The notes below the pieces were generated by a model, which saw nothing but the letters and a program-made list of their open reading frames with translations, had not been told where the DNA came from and did no database searches. This document shows, piece after piece, positions 44,623 to 54,088 of a DNA stretch of 54,716 bases (positions are counted from its first letter, which is position 1; each line of letters starts with the position of its first letter). The stretch is taken from assembly GCA_002887195.1 (NCBI GenBank), contig PJAB01000038.1, positions 1-54,716 of the forward strand, written 5' to 3'. This DNA comes from Chrysochromulina parva. Lineage: Eukaryota; Haptophyta; Prymnesiales; Chrysochromulinaceae. Position numbers and translations under genes: made by a program.

Positions 44623-46167
44623 ATGAGCGGCTTCCATGGCAGGCTTCCATATGCGCGATTCGCTAGACAACTCCATGCGTCGTCGTCGGCAGCTCGTCAC
44701 GTCAAGCATGTCAAGCAGGTTACCGAGCAGCTGCACGAGACTGTGCTCGCACCGCTCAACTCCAGGCTGCACGGCCCGCTGGAGCGCCGGCCGTTTACAG
44801 AGGGCATCCCACTGCCGTCAGTGCTTCTCCTGGGCAACCACTCGTCGGGCAAGTCGTCGTTCATCAACTTCGTGCTTGGGCGCAATGTCCAGGCGACTGG
44901 CGTCGCGCCGACGGACGATGGCTTCACCGTCATCGCACCCGGCGCTGAGGATGCCGACCGCGACGGACCAAGCTTCATCGGCGACCCAGGTCTCGGCTTT
45001 GCGCCGCTGCGCGTCTTCGGCCCAGCATTCATGAGCCACTTCCACCTCAAGGTTCGGTCGGGCCTCGCTACGCAGCTACTGCTCATCGATTCGCCGGGCA
45101 TGATCGACTCTCCCGCTACGTCGGCGAGGCCCGCATTGGGCGTGGATTGGAGTACGACCGAGCGTGGGTACGACTTCCTGCGCGTGACGCAATGGCTGGC
45201 GGAGCACGCGGACGTCATCCTGCTCTTCTTCGACCCCGACAAGCCGGGCACGACAGGCGAGACGCTCCAGTGCCTCACGACGTCGCTGCGCACGCAGGAG
45301 CACAAGCTGCACATCATCATGAACAAGGTGGATCAGTTCGTGCACATTCACGACTTTGCGCGCGCGTACGGTTCCCTCTGCTGGAATCTATCCAAGGTGA
45401 TCCCGCGCAAGGACCTGCCACGGATCTACACGATGTACCTGCCACCGAGTGCGCTCAAGGGCGGTGCGGGTGCGCGCGCGTCGGCGATGCAGCCGGGAGG
45501 TGCAGCCGCTTCGTCACTCTCGCATGCACTGGCCGAGCTCAGTTCCACACGCGACGAGGTGCTGCACGCGGTGCGCGCGGCGCCCGAGCGGCGCGTGGAC
45601 AATCTGATCACGCGCACGCATGACGCGGCCGCGATGCTGCGCATGCACGCCGTCGTGCTCGAGGAGGCCCGCGCCGCTCTCATCCAGTGCCGACGGCAGT
45701 ATGCGGCCAGCGCGGGCGCATTGCTTGCCGTGGCGCCGGCCGCCGCGTACACGATGCTACACGGCCCGATGAGTGACCTCGCACTCGTGCCGCTCAGCAG
45801 CGTGTCGGTCGCCGCAGGTTCGGCAGGCCTTTTTCTTGGGCTCGCGGCGCTCGCGGCGCTTCGCGGGCGGGCGGCCTTCCTTGCCCTGCATGCTCAGCTC
45901 GCGAGCGCGGCGGGGCTCGATGAAATTTTCGAGAGACTGCATGCCATCGAAGTGAATGAGGCAGATGAGTTCGCGCTTAGCCTGTGGCGGCGCGTGAGGC
46001 CGCAGCTGCAGAGGGCGATCGCGACGCTTGCCCTCACGGAGCTGGCGCCGCTCTCGTCGGGCGAGCGTTACGATCTGGACAATATCCTGCAGGGCGAGGT
46101 ACCCAAGCTCAGGCGGCTCACCAGCTCTCATCCAGAGGCAGAGCAGGGCACGGGTCAGATAACGTGA
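44623..46167 (+). CDS. EHD/sarcalumenin-like dynamin-family GTPase
   Basis: 514 aa from ATG 44623. The first 30 residues have several Arg and His and no acidic residue (MSGFHGRLPYARFARQLHAS), suggesting organellar targeting. GTPase motifs: G1 GNHSSGKSS (about 71), switch I APTDDGF, G3 DSPG (about 156), G4 NKVD (about 234). The sequence order PSVLLLG, FGPAFMSHF, YGSLCWNLSKV follows the EHD/sarcalumenin branch, but there is no EH domain. A hydrophobic double segment at about 360-415 (AGALLAVAPAAAYTM, VAAGSAGLFLGLAALAAL) should insert into a membrane, as in fusion-type dynamin-like proteins. Membrane remodelling in an organelle is inferred. Shares a promoter with the organellar-type helicase. 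Confidence 0.85.
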   Translation: MSGFHGRLPYARFARQLHASSSAARHVKHVKQVTEQLHETVLAPLNSRLHGPLERRPFTEGIPLPSVLLLGNHSSGKSSFINFVLGRNVQATGVAPTDDGFTVIAPGAEDADRDGPSFIGDPGLGFAPLRVFGPAFMSHFHLKVRSGLATQLLLIDSPGMIDSPATSARPALGVDWSTTERGYDFLRVTQWLAEHADVILLFFDPDKPGTTGETLQCLTTSLRTQEHKLHIIMNKVDQFVHIHDFARAYGSLCWNLSKVIPRKDLPRIYTMYLPPSALKGGAGARASAMQPGGAAASSLSHALAELSSTRDEVLHAVRAAPERRVDNLITRTHDAAAMLRMHAVVLEEARAALIQCRRQYAASAGALLAVAPAAAYTMLHGPMSDLALVPLSSVSVAAGSAGLFLGLAALAALRGRAAFLALHAQLASAAGLDEIFERLHAIEVNEADEFALSLWRRVRPQLQRAIATLALTELAPLSSGERYDLDNILQGEVPKLRRLTSSHPEAEQGTGQIT

Positions 46168-46325
46168 TGCATGTAGTGGTGGGTTGTGGAGATGGAGGTT
46201 TGTGGAGGTGACAGTCAATCGCTGGGAATGATGGATGGTGGTCCGAAACCACTTTTTTGACAGCGCGTCCTACCGAGCACCGATTCAACTTTTTCGCGTG
46301 TTGTTCGCGCCTTTCGCCGACTTCG
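46168..46325. other. Short intergenic region before CTF18
   Basis: 158 bp separating two plus-strand genes. The CTF18 frame is open back into it but the first ATG with conserved content is at 46326. Confidence 0.4.
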
Positions 46326-49091
46326 ATGGACGAGGCCGACTACATGGAAAGTTTCGACGACGACCTCGCCCTCGAGGCAGAGCTCGAGGCGGAGCTCCAG
46401 GCAGAGTCCGCGGCGGCACTCGCTGTCGACGACGAGGATATCCCCGAGGAGTTTGACGCTACAAGTACGATGCGGCCGGTGGAGGTCAGACAGCAGCGAC
46501 AGGCAGTGGTGCCCATGGAGGAGGAGCGGGCACCAATCGCCGAGGCTTCAGCACCTGCGTCAGCAATGGAGCAGGAGGAGCAGGAGCTAGAGGAGGCCAC
46601 CGCTCCGCAGCACGACCGCGAGGTGGTGCGTACCTTTTCGGTCTCTCTTGAGAACGGCCGTGAGCTGCCCCTGTGCTTACTCGCACCGCGGGACCACTCG
46701 CACTTTGCGGCGGCTCGCACTGGAAACCTGCTCTCGCAGCCAATCAGCGTGCTCCGTGACACCCTCGACCGACAGGCCTCAGCCGCCGAGCGGGCTGCCA
46801 CACAAGCCTCGGAGCGTCTCCTTGCGCTCGGCGATGCGGACTTGAAGGAAGTTGTCCCCGACAGTGCGGGGTGCACCGCGCCGCCGCCCTCGCAGCTGTG
46901 GGTGGACAAGTACGCGCCGCAACGGTTCATGGAGCTGCTCTCGGACGAGCGCGTCAATCGGCAAGTGCTGGCGTGGATCAAGGGCTGGGACGAGCACGTC
47001 TTCCGTGGACAGCCGTCCACCGCGAAGAGCGTGGGTGCCAAGGCGGCGGCCGCCGCTGCGAGCGCGGCGCGGGCGCGCGGCGAATTCGGCGCGAAGCGCT
47101 CCACGCGCCCGGAGAAGCCGCTGCTGCTCCTCTCTGGACCGCCAGGCATGGGGAAGACGACGCTTGCGCATGTGGTCGCCAAGCACGCGGGCTACCGGCC
47201 CGTCGAGATCAATGCGTCCGACGAGCGTTCGGCCAAGGTCCTGAAGCAGCGCATCGCCGAGGCGACGGACATGCAGTCCGTCTTCTCCGACCACCGGCCG
47301 CCGCTCATCATTCTGGATGAGATCGATGGCGCGATGGGCGGCTCCGAAGGCACGAGTGCGATCCACGAGCTGCTCAAGCTCGCCAACATGACGGCGCGCC
47401 AGAGCAAGGGGAGCACCGACGACGCCGACGGCGAGGGCGGCGCCAAGGGCGGCAAGGGTAGCAAGGGCTTGCAGCGGCCGGTCATCTGCATCTGCAACGA
47501 CGTGTACGCACCGGCGCTGCGCCCGTTGCGCGCGGTGGCCGAGTGCATCGAGTTCCGCGCCGCGAGCAATAGCCAGCTGCTCACGCGGCTGAAGCACGTG
47601 TGTCGCGTCGAGAAGCTGCATGCCGAGCCATCGATGCTGGACGCGCTCGCTCAGCTCGCGCACCAGGACGTGCGCACGTGCCTCAACACGCTGCAGTTTG
47701 TGCGCGGGAGAAGCTCGACGCTCAGCGAGGCGGTGCTCGCATCGGTGGGCGCCAAGTCGATGGCCAAGTCGCCGCTCGCCCTCTGGAAGCAGGTCTTCAG
47801 CGCCACCCCCCCCAAGCGTGTGGGCCCCGATGGCGCCGCCGCGGCGGGTGGCGGCGGCCCCGGTGGCGGCGCGTGGGAGGCGGCGCGGAGCGCCGGGAGC
47901 AGCCGCGCGGCCCAGGCCAAGGCGGCGGCCGCGGCCAAGACGGTCACGTCGGCGGCGACGCTCTTTGCCGACCTCGAGAGAGCGGACGTGGCGCGCGTGC
48001 TCGAGGGCGTGCATGAGAACTACCTGAACGTCTCGTACACGGACCCGCAGCTGCTTCGAACCGCCGAGGCGGCCGAGGCGCTCTCGGTGCTCGACCTGCG
48101 CACGCAGGCGGCGTACTCAAAGGGCCATTTTGCTCTCGAGGCGTACGCAAGCGCAGCAGTGGTCGAGGTGCACATGGCATGCGCGGTGCCTCACCTGCGC
48201 GAGAAGATCAGCTTCCCCAAGGCAGGGCGTGAGCAGCAGAAGCGGTGCGAGCAGCAGCAGGCCATCGTGCGTGGCTGGCAGGGGGGCATGTCCCCCGCCC
48301 TGCACGCCGCCTACCCGCGCACCGCGCTGATCGTCGACGTGCTCTCGCCACTCCTCACCATCCTCACGCCGCCCATCAAGCCGGGTGCCACGCATCTGCT
48401 CGCCTCGGACGAGCGGCGGGTACTGAGCTCGCTCGTGGACGTGATGCTTGCCTTCGGGTTGAGCTACCAGCAACGGTCCACTGACGAGGGCGGTTACGCG
48501 TATCGGCTCGAGCCTCCGCTCGCCGAGCTGCTGCCCTCGGTCGAGCCGCTGCACGAGCCGGACGCCAAGCCTGCGGCGCCCTCGGCTAGCGCGGAGGAGG
48601 GCACAGGTGCTGTGGTGGGCACAGGCTACGCCCCCGGTGCCAGCACCTCTGCCGCCTCGCGCGACGCCGCCGGCGCGGCGCCGCCGGTCAACAGCGGCCT
48701 CAGGCGCGAGCTCCCTGCGGCCTTGAAGCAGCTTCTGAGTGTGGAGCTCCACCGCGAGACGCTCCGCCGCCACCATGGGCTTGAAAAGGCAGGGGGCGCC
48801 AAGGAGGCAGGGGGCGGACTGGGCGTCGCGTCGCCGGCGCCACTGCCTGCCACGCGCCCGACCCTCTCCCTCAAGCCGCAGCCCCTTGCCCCCAAGGCCG
48901 CCCAGGTCGCCATGGCTCCCAAGGAGAAGCGCGACATGTTTGGGCGCGTCGTCCCGGTGGCAAAGGGGACGAAGCGCGGCGCGGGCGCTGTGGTGGGCAC
49001 GCCCGAGGAGGTGTTTCCGATCCGCTTCAAGTACCAGGAAGGCGTCACCGACGCCGTGCGCCGTGTGGTGCGCGTACGCGACTTGCTTTGA
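46326..49091 (+). CDS. CTF18: Chromosome transmission fidelity protein 18 (alternative clamp loader)
   Basis: 921 aa, single exon; human CHTF18 is about 975. Starts MDEADYMESFDDD. The signature LWVDKYAPQRFMELLSDERV leads into the AAA+ domain with Walker A GPPGMGKTT (about 271), Walker B IILDEIDGA (about 328) and EINASDERSA. The C-terminus (RDMFGRVVP and FKYQEGVTDAVRRVVRVRDLL) is the conserved Ctf8/Dcc1-binding tail. CTF18-RFC loads PCNA and supports sister-chromatid cohesion and checkpoint signalling. Gly/Ala-rich inserts occur near 245 and 510. Nuclear. Confidence 0.96.
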   Translation: MDEADYMESFDDDLALEAELEAELQAESAAALAVDDEDIPEEFDATSTMRPVEVRQQRQAVVPMEEERAPIAEASAPASAMEQEEQELEEATAPQHDREVVRTFSVSLENGRELPLCLLAPRDHSHFAAARTGNLLSQPISVLRDTLDRQASAAERAATQASERLLALGDADLKEVVPDSAGCTAPPPSQLWVDKYAPQRFMELLSDERVNRQVLAWIKGWDEHVFRGQPSTAKSVGAKAAAAAASAARARGEFGAKRSTRPEKPLLLLSGPPGMGKTTLAHVVAKHAGYRPVEINASDERSAKVLKQRIAEATDMQSVFSDHRPPLIILDEIDGAMGGSEGTSAIHELLKLANMTARQSKGSTDDADGEGGAKGGKGSKGLQRPVICICNDVYAPALRPLRAVAECIEFRAASNSQLLTRLKHVCRVEKLHAEPSMLDALAQLAHQDVRTCLNTLQFVRGRSSTLSEAVLASVGAKSMAKSPLALWKQVFSATPPKRVGPDGAAAAGGGGPGGGAWEAARSAGSSRAAQAKAAAAAKTVTSAATLFADLERADVARVLEGVHENYLNVSYTDPQLLRTAEAAEALSVLDLRTQAAYSKGHFALEAYASAAVVEVHMACAVPHLREKISFPKAGREQQKRCEQQQAIVRGWQGGMSPALHAAYPRTALIVDVLSPLLTILTPPIKPGATHLLASDERRVLSSLVDVMLAFGLSYQQRSTDEGGYAYRLEPPLAELLPSVEPLHEPDAKPAAPSASAEEGTGAVVGTGYAPGASTSAASRDAAGAAPPVNSGLRRELPAALKQLLSVELHRETLRRHHGLEKAGGAKEAGGGLGVASPAPLPATRPTLSLKPQPLAPKAAQVAMAPKEKRDMFGRVVPVAKGTKRGAGAVVGTPEEVFPIRFKYQEGVTDAVRRVVRVRDLL

Positions 49092-49640
49092 AAGGGACCG
49101 TGGTGGCGGCAGTGGCCGAAGCGGCTCTCGCGCTTCGCAGTCTCGTTCTCATGGCACGCGTGATGACGTGATGACGACGTCTGACGCGATCGCGCGAGGA
49201 GAAGCGCCCGCAGCCCGCAAAAGGGCGCTGAGCACGTGATGGGCTCTAGCGAAGGGCGCACGATGTAGGCGTGGGAGCGAGGCGTGGAGTGTGCATATCG
49301 CAGCTGTGGTCGGAGCGCGTCGGAGGTGACGTGAGATGCGCGGGGGATGGATGGGTGCGCAGCTAGTCGGCTCGTCCGGGGGGGTTCCCGTCCACTATCG
49401 GTTCCACTGCACCGTTTGAAACTCGGGTTATCAGGGAGCGTGCACGCGTAGACCCTTTTTGTTTCTAGCTTTCCGGGATGCATGCCGCTTGAGTTACGTC
49501 AAGCGGCCGATCCGGTGATTTGCGGTCAGGTGGAACGGAAACAGAATAAATAATGCAGGGGCTCTCAGCACTCAGCTCTCTGACTCGGCAAAACCTCTTC
49601 TTCGAGGCATTCGGTGTCGACGGAGGACCCTGTGGCCGGC
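49092..49640. other. Intergenic region before the DnaJ-like gene
   Basis: 549 bp between two plus-strand genes. An A-rich stretch at 49535-49555 (aacggaaacagaataaataatg) could be a core promoter or a poly-A signal. No gene recognised. Confidence 0.4.
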
Positions 49641-51035
49641 ATGCCGGGCATCGACGAGAATGCCTACGCGCTCCTCACCAACATTCAAGGCTTCGACTCC
49701 TTCTCGCTAGGCCCTCACAGCTCCATTGATGAGATCCAGCGCGCTTTCCACACGCAATCCCTCATTTGGCACCCGGACAAGAACCCGGGCGACACGCAGG
49801 CGGTGCGCATCTACAAGAGAATGAAAAGCTCGTACGATATTCTGATGGACCCGACATTGCGGAAGGCGCACGACGAGCGCATGACTGCAAACGCATGCAC
49901 AGTGACTGCCGGACGTGAGTCGCCACCCAGGAATAGGCGCTCCGGCGGCGCGGTGCGCCAGCCGCCGCCCGAGGATCTAGGTGCGCCCCCGCCGAGCGCC
50001 AAACCCTTTGCGTATGTCGACAGGGAGCCGCACGCTGCAACGCCCGCGTGCAAGGCTGGGCTGCGGCGCGGCGATGCGATCTTGCGGCTCGGCGAGGCGA
50101 CGCACCTGCGCGAGGTGCCGGACCAGCTGATCGGCAGCGTGGGCGAGCCGCTCCCAGCGCTCGTAATAGACGTGCACGGCCGCTTCCTCAAGAAATGGGT
50201 GGTGCCCCACGCATGGGACCATCAAGCGCCTGCCTCTCTCCTCGGCTGCCAGATGTCCGACCAGTGCCCACTCGACTTGATCGCCACCCACCCCGTCGAA
50301 GTGAGCCGACACCGCCGCCTGAAGGCAGTCGAACAGGTGCTTGGAGTTCCGTGTCAAGACAACACCGTCAAGAACGGGGCCGCCTCAGCAAGCGCGCGCA
50401 GCAGCGCCAGAGGCGGCTCCAGCCGAATCGTGGGGCCGTCGTGCGGCCACAGCAACGGCCATGGCAGCGGCCCCGGCGCGCCATCTGGCAACAGTATGCT
50501 GCAGCGCAGCGCGCAGGGCGTGCGCAACGAAGCGAGTGCAGCAGTGCGTACGGTGTCCAGGGGCGGCAACTGGATGCCGCGGATTATTCTGTTCCTCGCC
50601 TCGCTCGCAAATGTGGGACTAGGTCTGACGATCATGATCTTTCCGGCGGTCTCGTATGGCGTCTTCAACGTGTGGGAGCTGCCCTTCCTTCATTGCAACC
50701 AGGTCATCGCGTATCGGTACCGGTATGCCTACCCGCCCTTCCCGCCTGGGCTGGCGCCGCACCCGCCCTCGTTGCTCTCGCCTCCCTCGCCGTTGTCCTC
50801 GCTGCCAACGAGGCTGCAGCATGAGGAATTGCGCGCGCGCCAGCTGCTGAAAGGCGACAGCTTCGTGCCCGCCGTCGGCGAGGCGCTGCCGCCCGCATGG
50901 CCGCCGATGCCGTCAGGTTCGTCAGGTTCGCCAGGTTCGCCCGCACGGCCGCCAACACACGGCCAGGACACGGCGACGCCGCCTCGGCCGCCGCTGCGCG
51001 GCACGGCGCCGCCTTCGGCGCATGAGGGGTTCTTT

Positions 51036-51069
<34 letters not shown>

Positions 51070-52301
51070 CGGCGCTGGTGCACCTTTTGGCGCCGCCTAG
51101 CCCCTCGAGCGACAGCGTCTTCGGCCAGGGAATCGTCCAGTCAGAGAGCACGCCGTCGGCCGCGGCCCACACGGACGCGCCGATGGCCGCCTTCGTGCAC
51201 GAGTGGACGGCGACCAATCTCGGGGTAGACCTGATCCGCAACGCGATGCTTTACATTCTGATGGGCTCCGCGGTGATGATCGCGATCTCCCTCGTTGGGC
51301 TCGTGCTCGCATGCCTGCCCCCATCGCGGCTGCGCGGTGCGCTGATGGCGCTCTACCTGTGCGCGGGGCTCCCATCCTGGGTCTTCCTCGTCTTCGTGGC
51401 GGTCGGCGCCGTGGCGCTGCGAGATTCGGCCGCGGCGCTCGTCACCACGTACTGGGACTGCCTCAAGGACCTCTCGCCCACGCATGCCTCGTCCATCCCA
51501 CACAGGTTCACCGAGATGGAGGCGGCCGCGGGCTGCTGCATCGCCGCGGCCGTGCTCCTGCTCGTCGGACTGCTCGCTGCGTGCCGCGTCGTTGGCTGGC
51601 GCCACCTCGCGCGCCACACCGTCGGCATCGTCTCGCTCTTCAGAGGGCTCGTCGGCGTCTCATTCCTCGGGCTGGGCATCGTGCTCAAGCTCACCTCCCA
51701 GGTGGAGGACGTCCTCTTCGACTGGCTGGTGATAGGGCTCGGCGGCGCGACGCTCTGCATCTCTGTGCTCGGCGTCTGTGGCTCGCGGAACGAGTCGAAG
51801 CGCCTGCTGCGCGTCTACACGCTCCTGCTCTTCGCGCTTCTCAGCGCCATCTTCGGAGTCGCCGTCTACCTGCTCGTCGATGTCACCGACGCGCTCTCAT
51901 CGTGGTTCGATGCGAGCTGGGCTGCGATGGCCACGCACGTGTGCGCCTCGGCGCTCTCGCCGTCGTGCGCCGCGGCCGCCGCTCTCGACCCGAACGAGTG
52001 GATGAATGCGAGCTCGTGGACGTCCTCGCCCGTCATCACGCGTCAGGAGGTGCATGCGCTCGCCGCATCGCACCTGCTCTCGATCACGACGCTCGTGGTG
52101 CTCCTCTTCCTCGTGCTCCTCTTCGACCTGGTCATGGCGTGCGTACTCCAGTACCTCGTTGGCACGTACGGGCGCGAGGAGCCCTCTGCCGACGAGCGCG
52201 AGATGCTGGCGCCCGCCGGAGACGACGAGGAGGTGCGCGGCTACGGCGCCAACTACGACCATGGCGAGGACGAGGACGAGGACGAGGACTACCGCATGTA
52301 G
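49641..52301 (+). CDS. DnaJ-PDZ protein with two four-helix membrane bundles
   Basis: 886 aa from ATG 49641; the frame extends nine codons upstream with no ATG. A J-domain spans about 5-75 with HPD at 44-46 (IWHPDKNPGD), the Hsp70-activating tripeptide. About 124-211 is a PDZ-like domain (AGLRRGDAILRLGE, then LLGCQM, reminiscent of the proteasome chaperone Nas2/PSMD9). From about 310 the protein has eight hydrophobic helices in two sets of four: TM1 (about 310-336), then a long Pro-rich loop with poly-Pro, TM2-TM4 (about 530-650), and TM5-TM8 (about 660-835), with Cys residues in the last large loop (HVCASALSPSC). This resembles two tandem tetraspanin-like bundles. The tail is acidic (GEDEDEDEDYRM). 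Cytosolic J/PDZ parts would recruit Hsp70 to a membrane. Architecture new to me. Confidence 0.82.
51038..51069. repeat. (CCG)n tract encoding poly-Pro
   Basis: Encodes about ten consecutive prolines in the long loop of the DnaJ-PDZ membrane protein; such stretches depend on eIF5A for translation. Confidence 0.9.
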
Positions 52302-52660
52302 AGAGAGGGCGCGGGCGTCCCCGTCCGCAGCTCAGATATGTCAGATTAATGTCAGATACAGTCATACAGAATGTGTGCTCTGCACAGCTCACAGCTCACC
52401 TTACGGTGCAAGCTCCTCAGCGAAACAAACGTGAGCACTTTACACCCGACGGTCGCACGTCCCGATACAACGAGACAGGTTACGTGGTTTAAAACGAGGC
52501 TTCGCTCTCCACCCTGAGTCTCGCGTGAGTCCGCTCCACACCACGCACGGCCCTCACGCCGGTCCTCACGTGCGCCAAATGGTCAAGCGTGGCGTGTGAT
52601 ACGCTGCGACGGCGCCGTGGCCACGCACGGTGCGCTCCGGCCATCAAAGACCAAACGACT
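52302..52660. other. Convergent intergenic region
   Basis: 359 bp between two gene ends. Some AT-rich sequence (52335-52370). No gene recognised. Confidence 0.4.
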
Positions 52661-54088
52661 TCAGAAGAGGTAACACCGCGAGTGGAGCGCTGTCGCGCCG
52701 ACCGCGGCAGCAAGCACCAGCATCCCCCACGTGCGCTGGCGGCGGGTGGCGCCGGACAGCGCCGCGCGCTCGAGTGCGAGTTCGTCCACCTCGATGTCAG
52801 ACGTATCGACGCCGAGCCGACGGCTCACCTCCATAGCGGACTTGACGCCGTTCTCGAGCAGGGGCATGCTGTAGCGCGCGTACGCGCCCACGAACCAGAT
52901 GTGCCCGACACCCTGCGACGTGGCGAGCTGCGCCATCCCCGCTTCGCTCGCGGGTGTCACCACCGGTCGCTCGAAGCTGTAGTCGGCGAGCACACTCCCT
53001 TTATAGGGCTCCACATCCGGATTCCACGTCTGGAAGATGGGGCCTTTGAGCTCGCGCCGGAGATCGCCGTCGATGCGATTCATCCAGACGGTGACTGAAG
53101 CTGCGTCCGCGCCCGGTGCGGCGACGATGTTGAGCGGCGACCAGTCGCGCTCGTTGGGCGGCATGAGGCTCGCGTCCGTGTGCAGCACGACGCGCTTGGA
53201 CTCATACCTGAAGGACGCGAGCGCCTCGATCTGGCTGAGCTCGCGCGTCTTGAGCACGCGCAGGCTCGCATTGGCTTGCATCGCGAGCACGACCTCGTCG
53301 AACTCTTCCGAGAGCTCGCGCCCGTCGGCGCCGCGCCACGTCACCAGCGCGCGCTCGCGCCCGCCGGCGAACGGCTGCGCCGCGTCCACTCGTGTGATCG
53401 TCGCTGAGGTGATCACCCGCTCCACTGGCTGCGTGATGCGATCGACCACGTCTCTCGTGCCCTCATAAGCGCGGCACTGCGCGCCCGAGAGGCCGTACTT
53501 GTTGGCAAAGTAGTCCACCACAATCGACGCGGGGTACGCCTCCACCGACGCGTAGGAACACGTGCAGACCACAGAAAGCATCGGGTACAGCAGGCACGTG
53601 GCAAACTCCTTGCTGTAGCCGTGCCGCTCGAGGAAGGTACCCAATCGAAGCTCGCCCGCCTCGGCTGCGAGCTTGGCAGGTGCGCGGTTGACGAAATGCG
53701 CAAACTGGAAGGCGAGCCGCACGCACTTGAAGAGCTCCCGCACATTCAGGCAGAGCGGCAATGGCAGCGCCATGTCCGCCACGAAGAAGTTGATGTAACG
53801 GAAGTAAGAGGCGGCGGCGGCGGCGGGACGGCACGAGAAGGAGTAATCGGCGTGCCGGTACTTGACGCCGAGGTGCTTGTAGATGCTGCATAGATTCGGA
53901 TAGTACGACTCTGAGAAGACACGGAGCGGAATATCCATCCGGGCGCCGTGGGCATCAAGCGAGTGCGCGTCCATCCCGACCGCGGCCTCTCGCTCGAAGA
54001 TGGTCACCGTATGCTCCCGGCTCAGAAGGTACGCCGTCGACAAACCCGCCACGCCGGAGCCGACGACTGCAACCTTCTTGCCCTTCAT
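52661..54088 (-). CDS. FAD-dependent amine-oxidase-like protein
   Basis: 475 aa, single exon, ATG 54088. The N-terminus KVAVVGSGVAGLSTAYLLS is the dinucleotide-binding GxGxxG motif, with an acidic residue (FEREAAVG) at the end of the second strand for FAD ribose. The rest follows the monoamine oxidase/phytoene desaturase-like fold, closest by eye to bacterial COG2907-type proteins often found near cyclopropane-fatty-acid genes (VWMNRIDGDL; IWFVGAYARYSMPLLENGVKSA near the C-terminus). A C-terminal hydrophobic helix (MLVLAAAVGATALHS) may anchor it. Substrate unknown; bacterial context suggests lipid modification, which would suit an alga, but this is inference. The gene may be of bacterial origin. 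Confidence 0.85.
   Translation of the reverse strand: MKGKKVAVVGSGVAGLSTAYLLSREHTVTIFEREAAVGMDAHSLDAHGARMDIPLRVFSESYYPNLCSIYKHLGVKYRHADYSFSCRPAAAAASYFRYINFFVADMALPLPLCLNVRELFKCVRLAFQFAHFVNRAPAKLAAEAGELRLGTFLERHGYSKEFATCLLYPMLSVVCTCSYASVEAYPASIVVDYFANKYGLSGAQCRAYEGTRDVVDRITQPVERVITSATITRVDAAQPFAGGRERALVTWRGADGRELSEEFDEVVLAMQANASLRVLKTRELSQIEALASFRYESKRVVLHTDASLMPPNERDWSPLNIVAAPGADAASVTVWMNRIDGDLRRELKGPIFQTWNPDVEPYKGSVLADYSFERPVVTPASEAGMAQLATSQGVGHIWFVGAYARYSMPLLENGVKSAMEVSRRLGVDTSDIEVDELALERAALSGATRRQRTWGMLVLAAAVGATALHSRCYLF

Noticed and set aside
44510..44650. Longer N-terminus for the DEAD-box helicase (ATG 44650)
   Set aside because: It would overlap the divergent GTPase start and lacks a targeting-like or conserved sequence; ATG 44509 preferred.
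46779..48014. Long antisense open frame (411 aa) inside CTF18
   Set aside because: Arg/His/Leu-rich shadow of the GC-rich third-codon pattern; CTF18 on the other strand is fully conserved.
51203..52492. Overlapping + strand frame (429 aa) in the DnaJ-PDZ gene
   Set aside because: Arg/Ala/His-rich shadow; the other frame has clear membrane helices.
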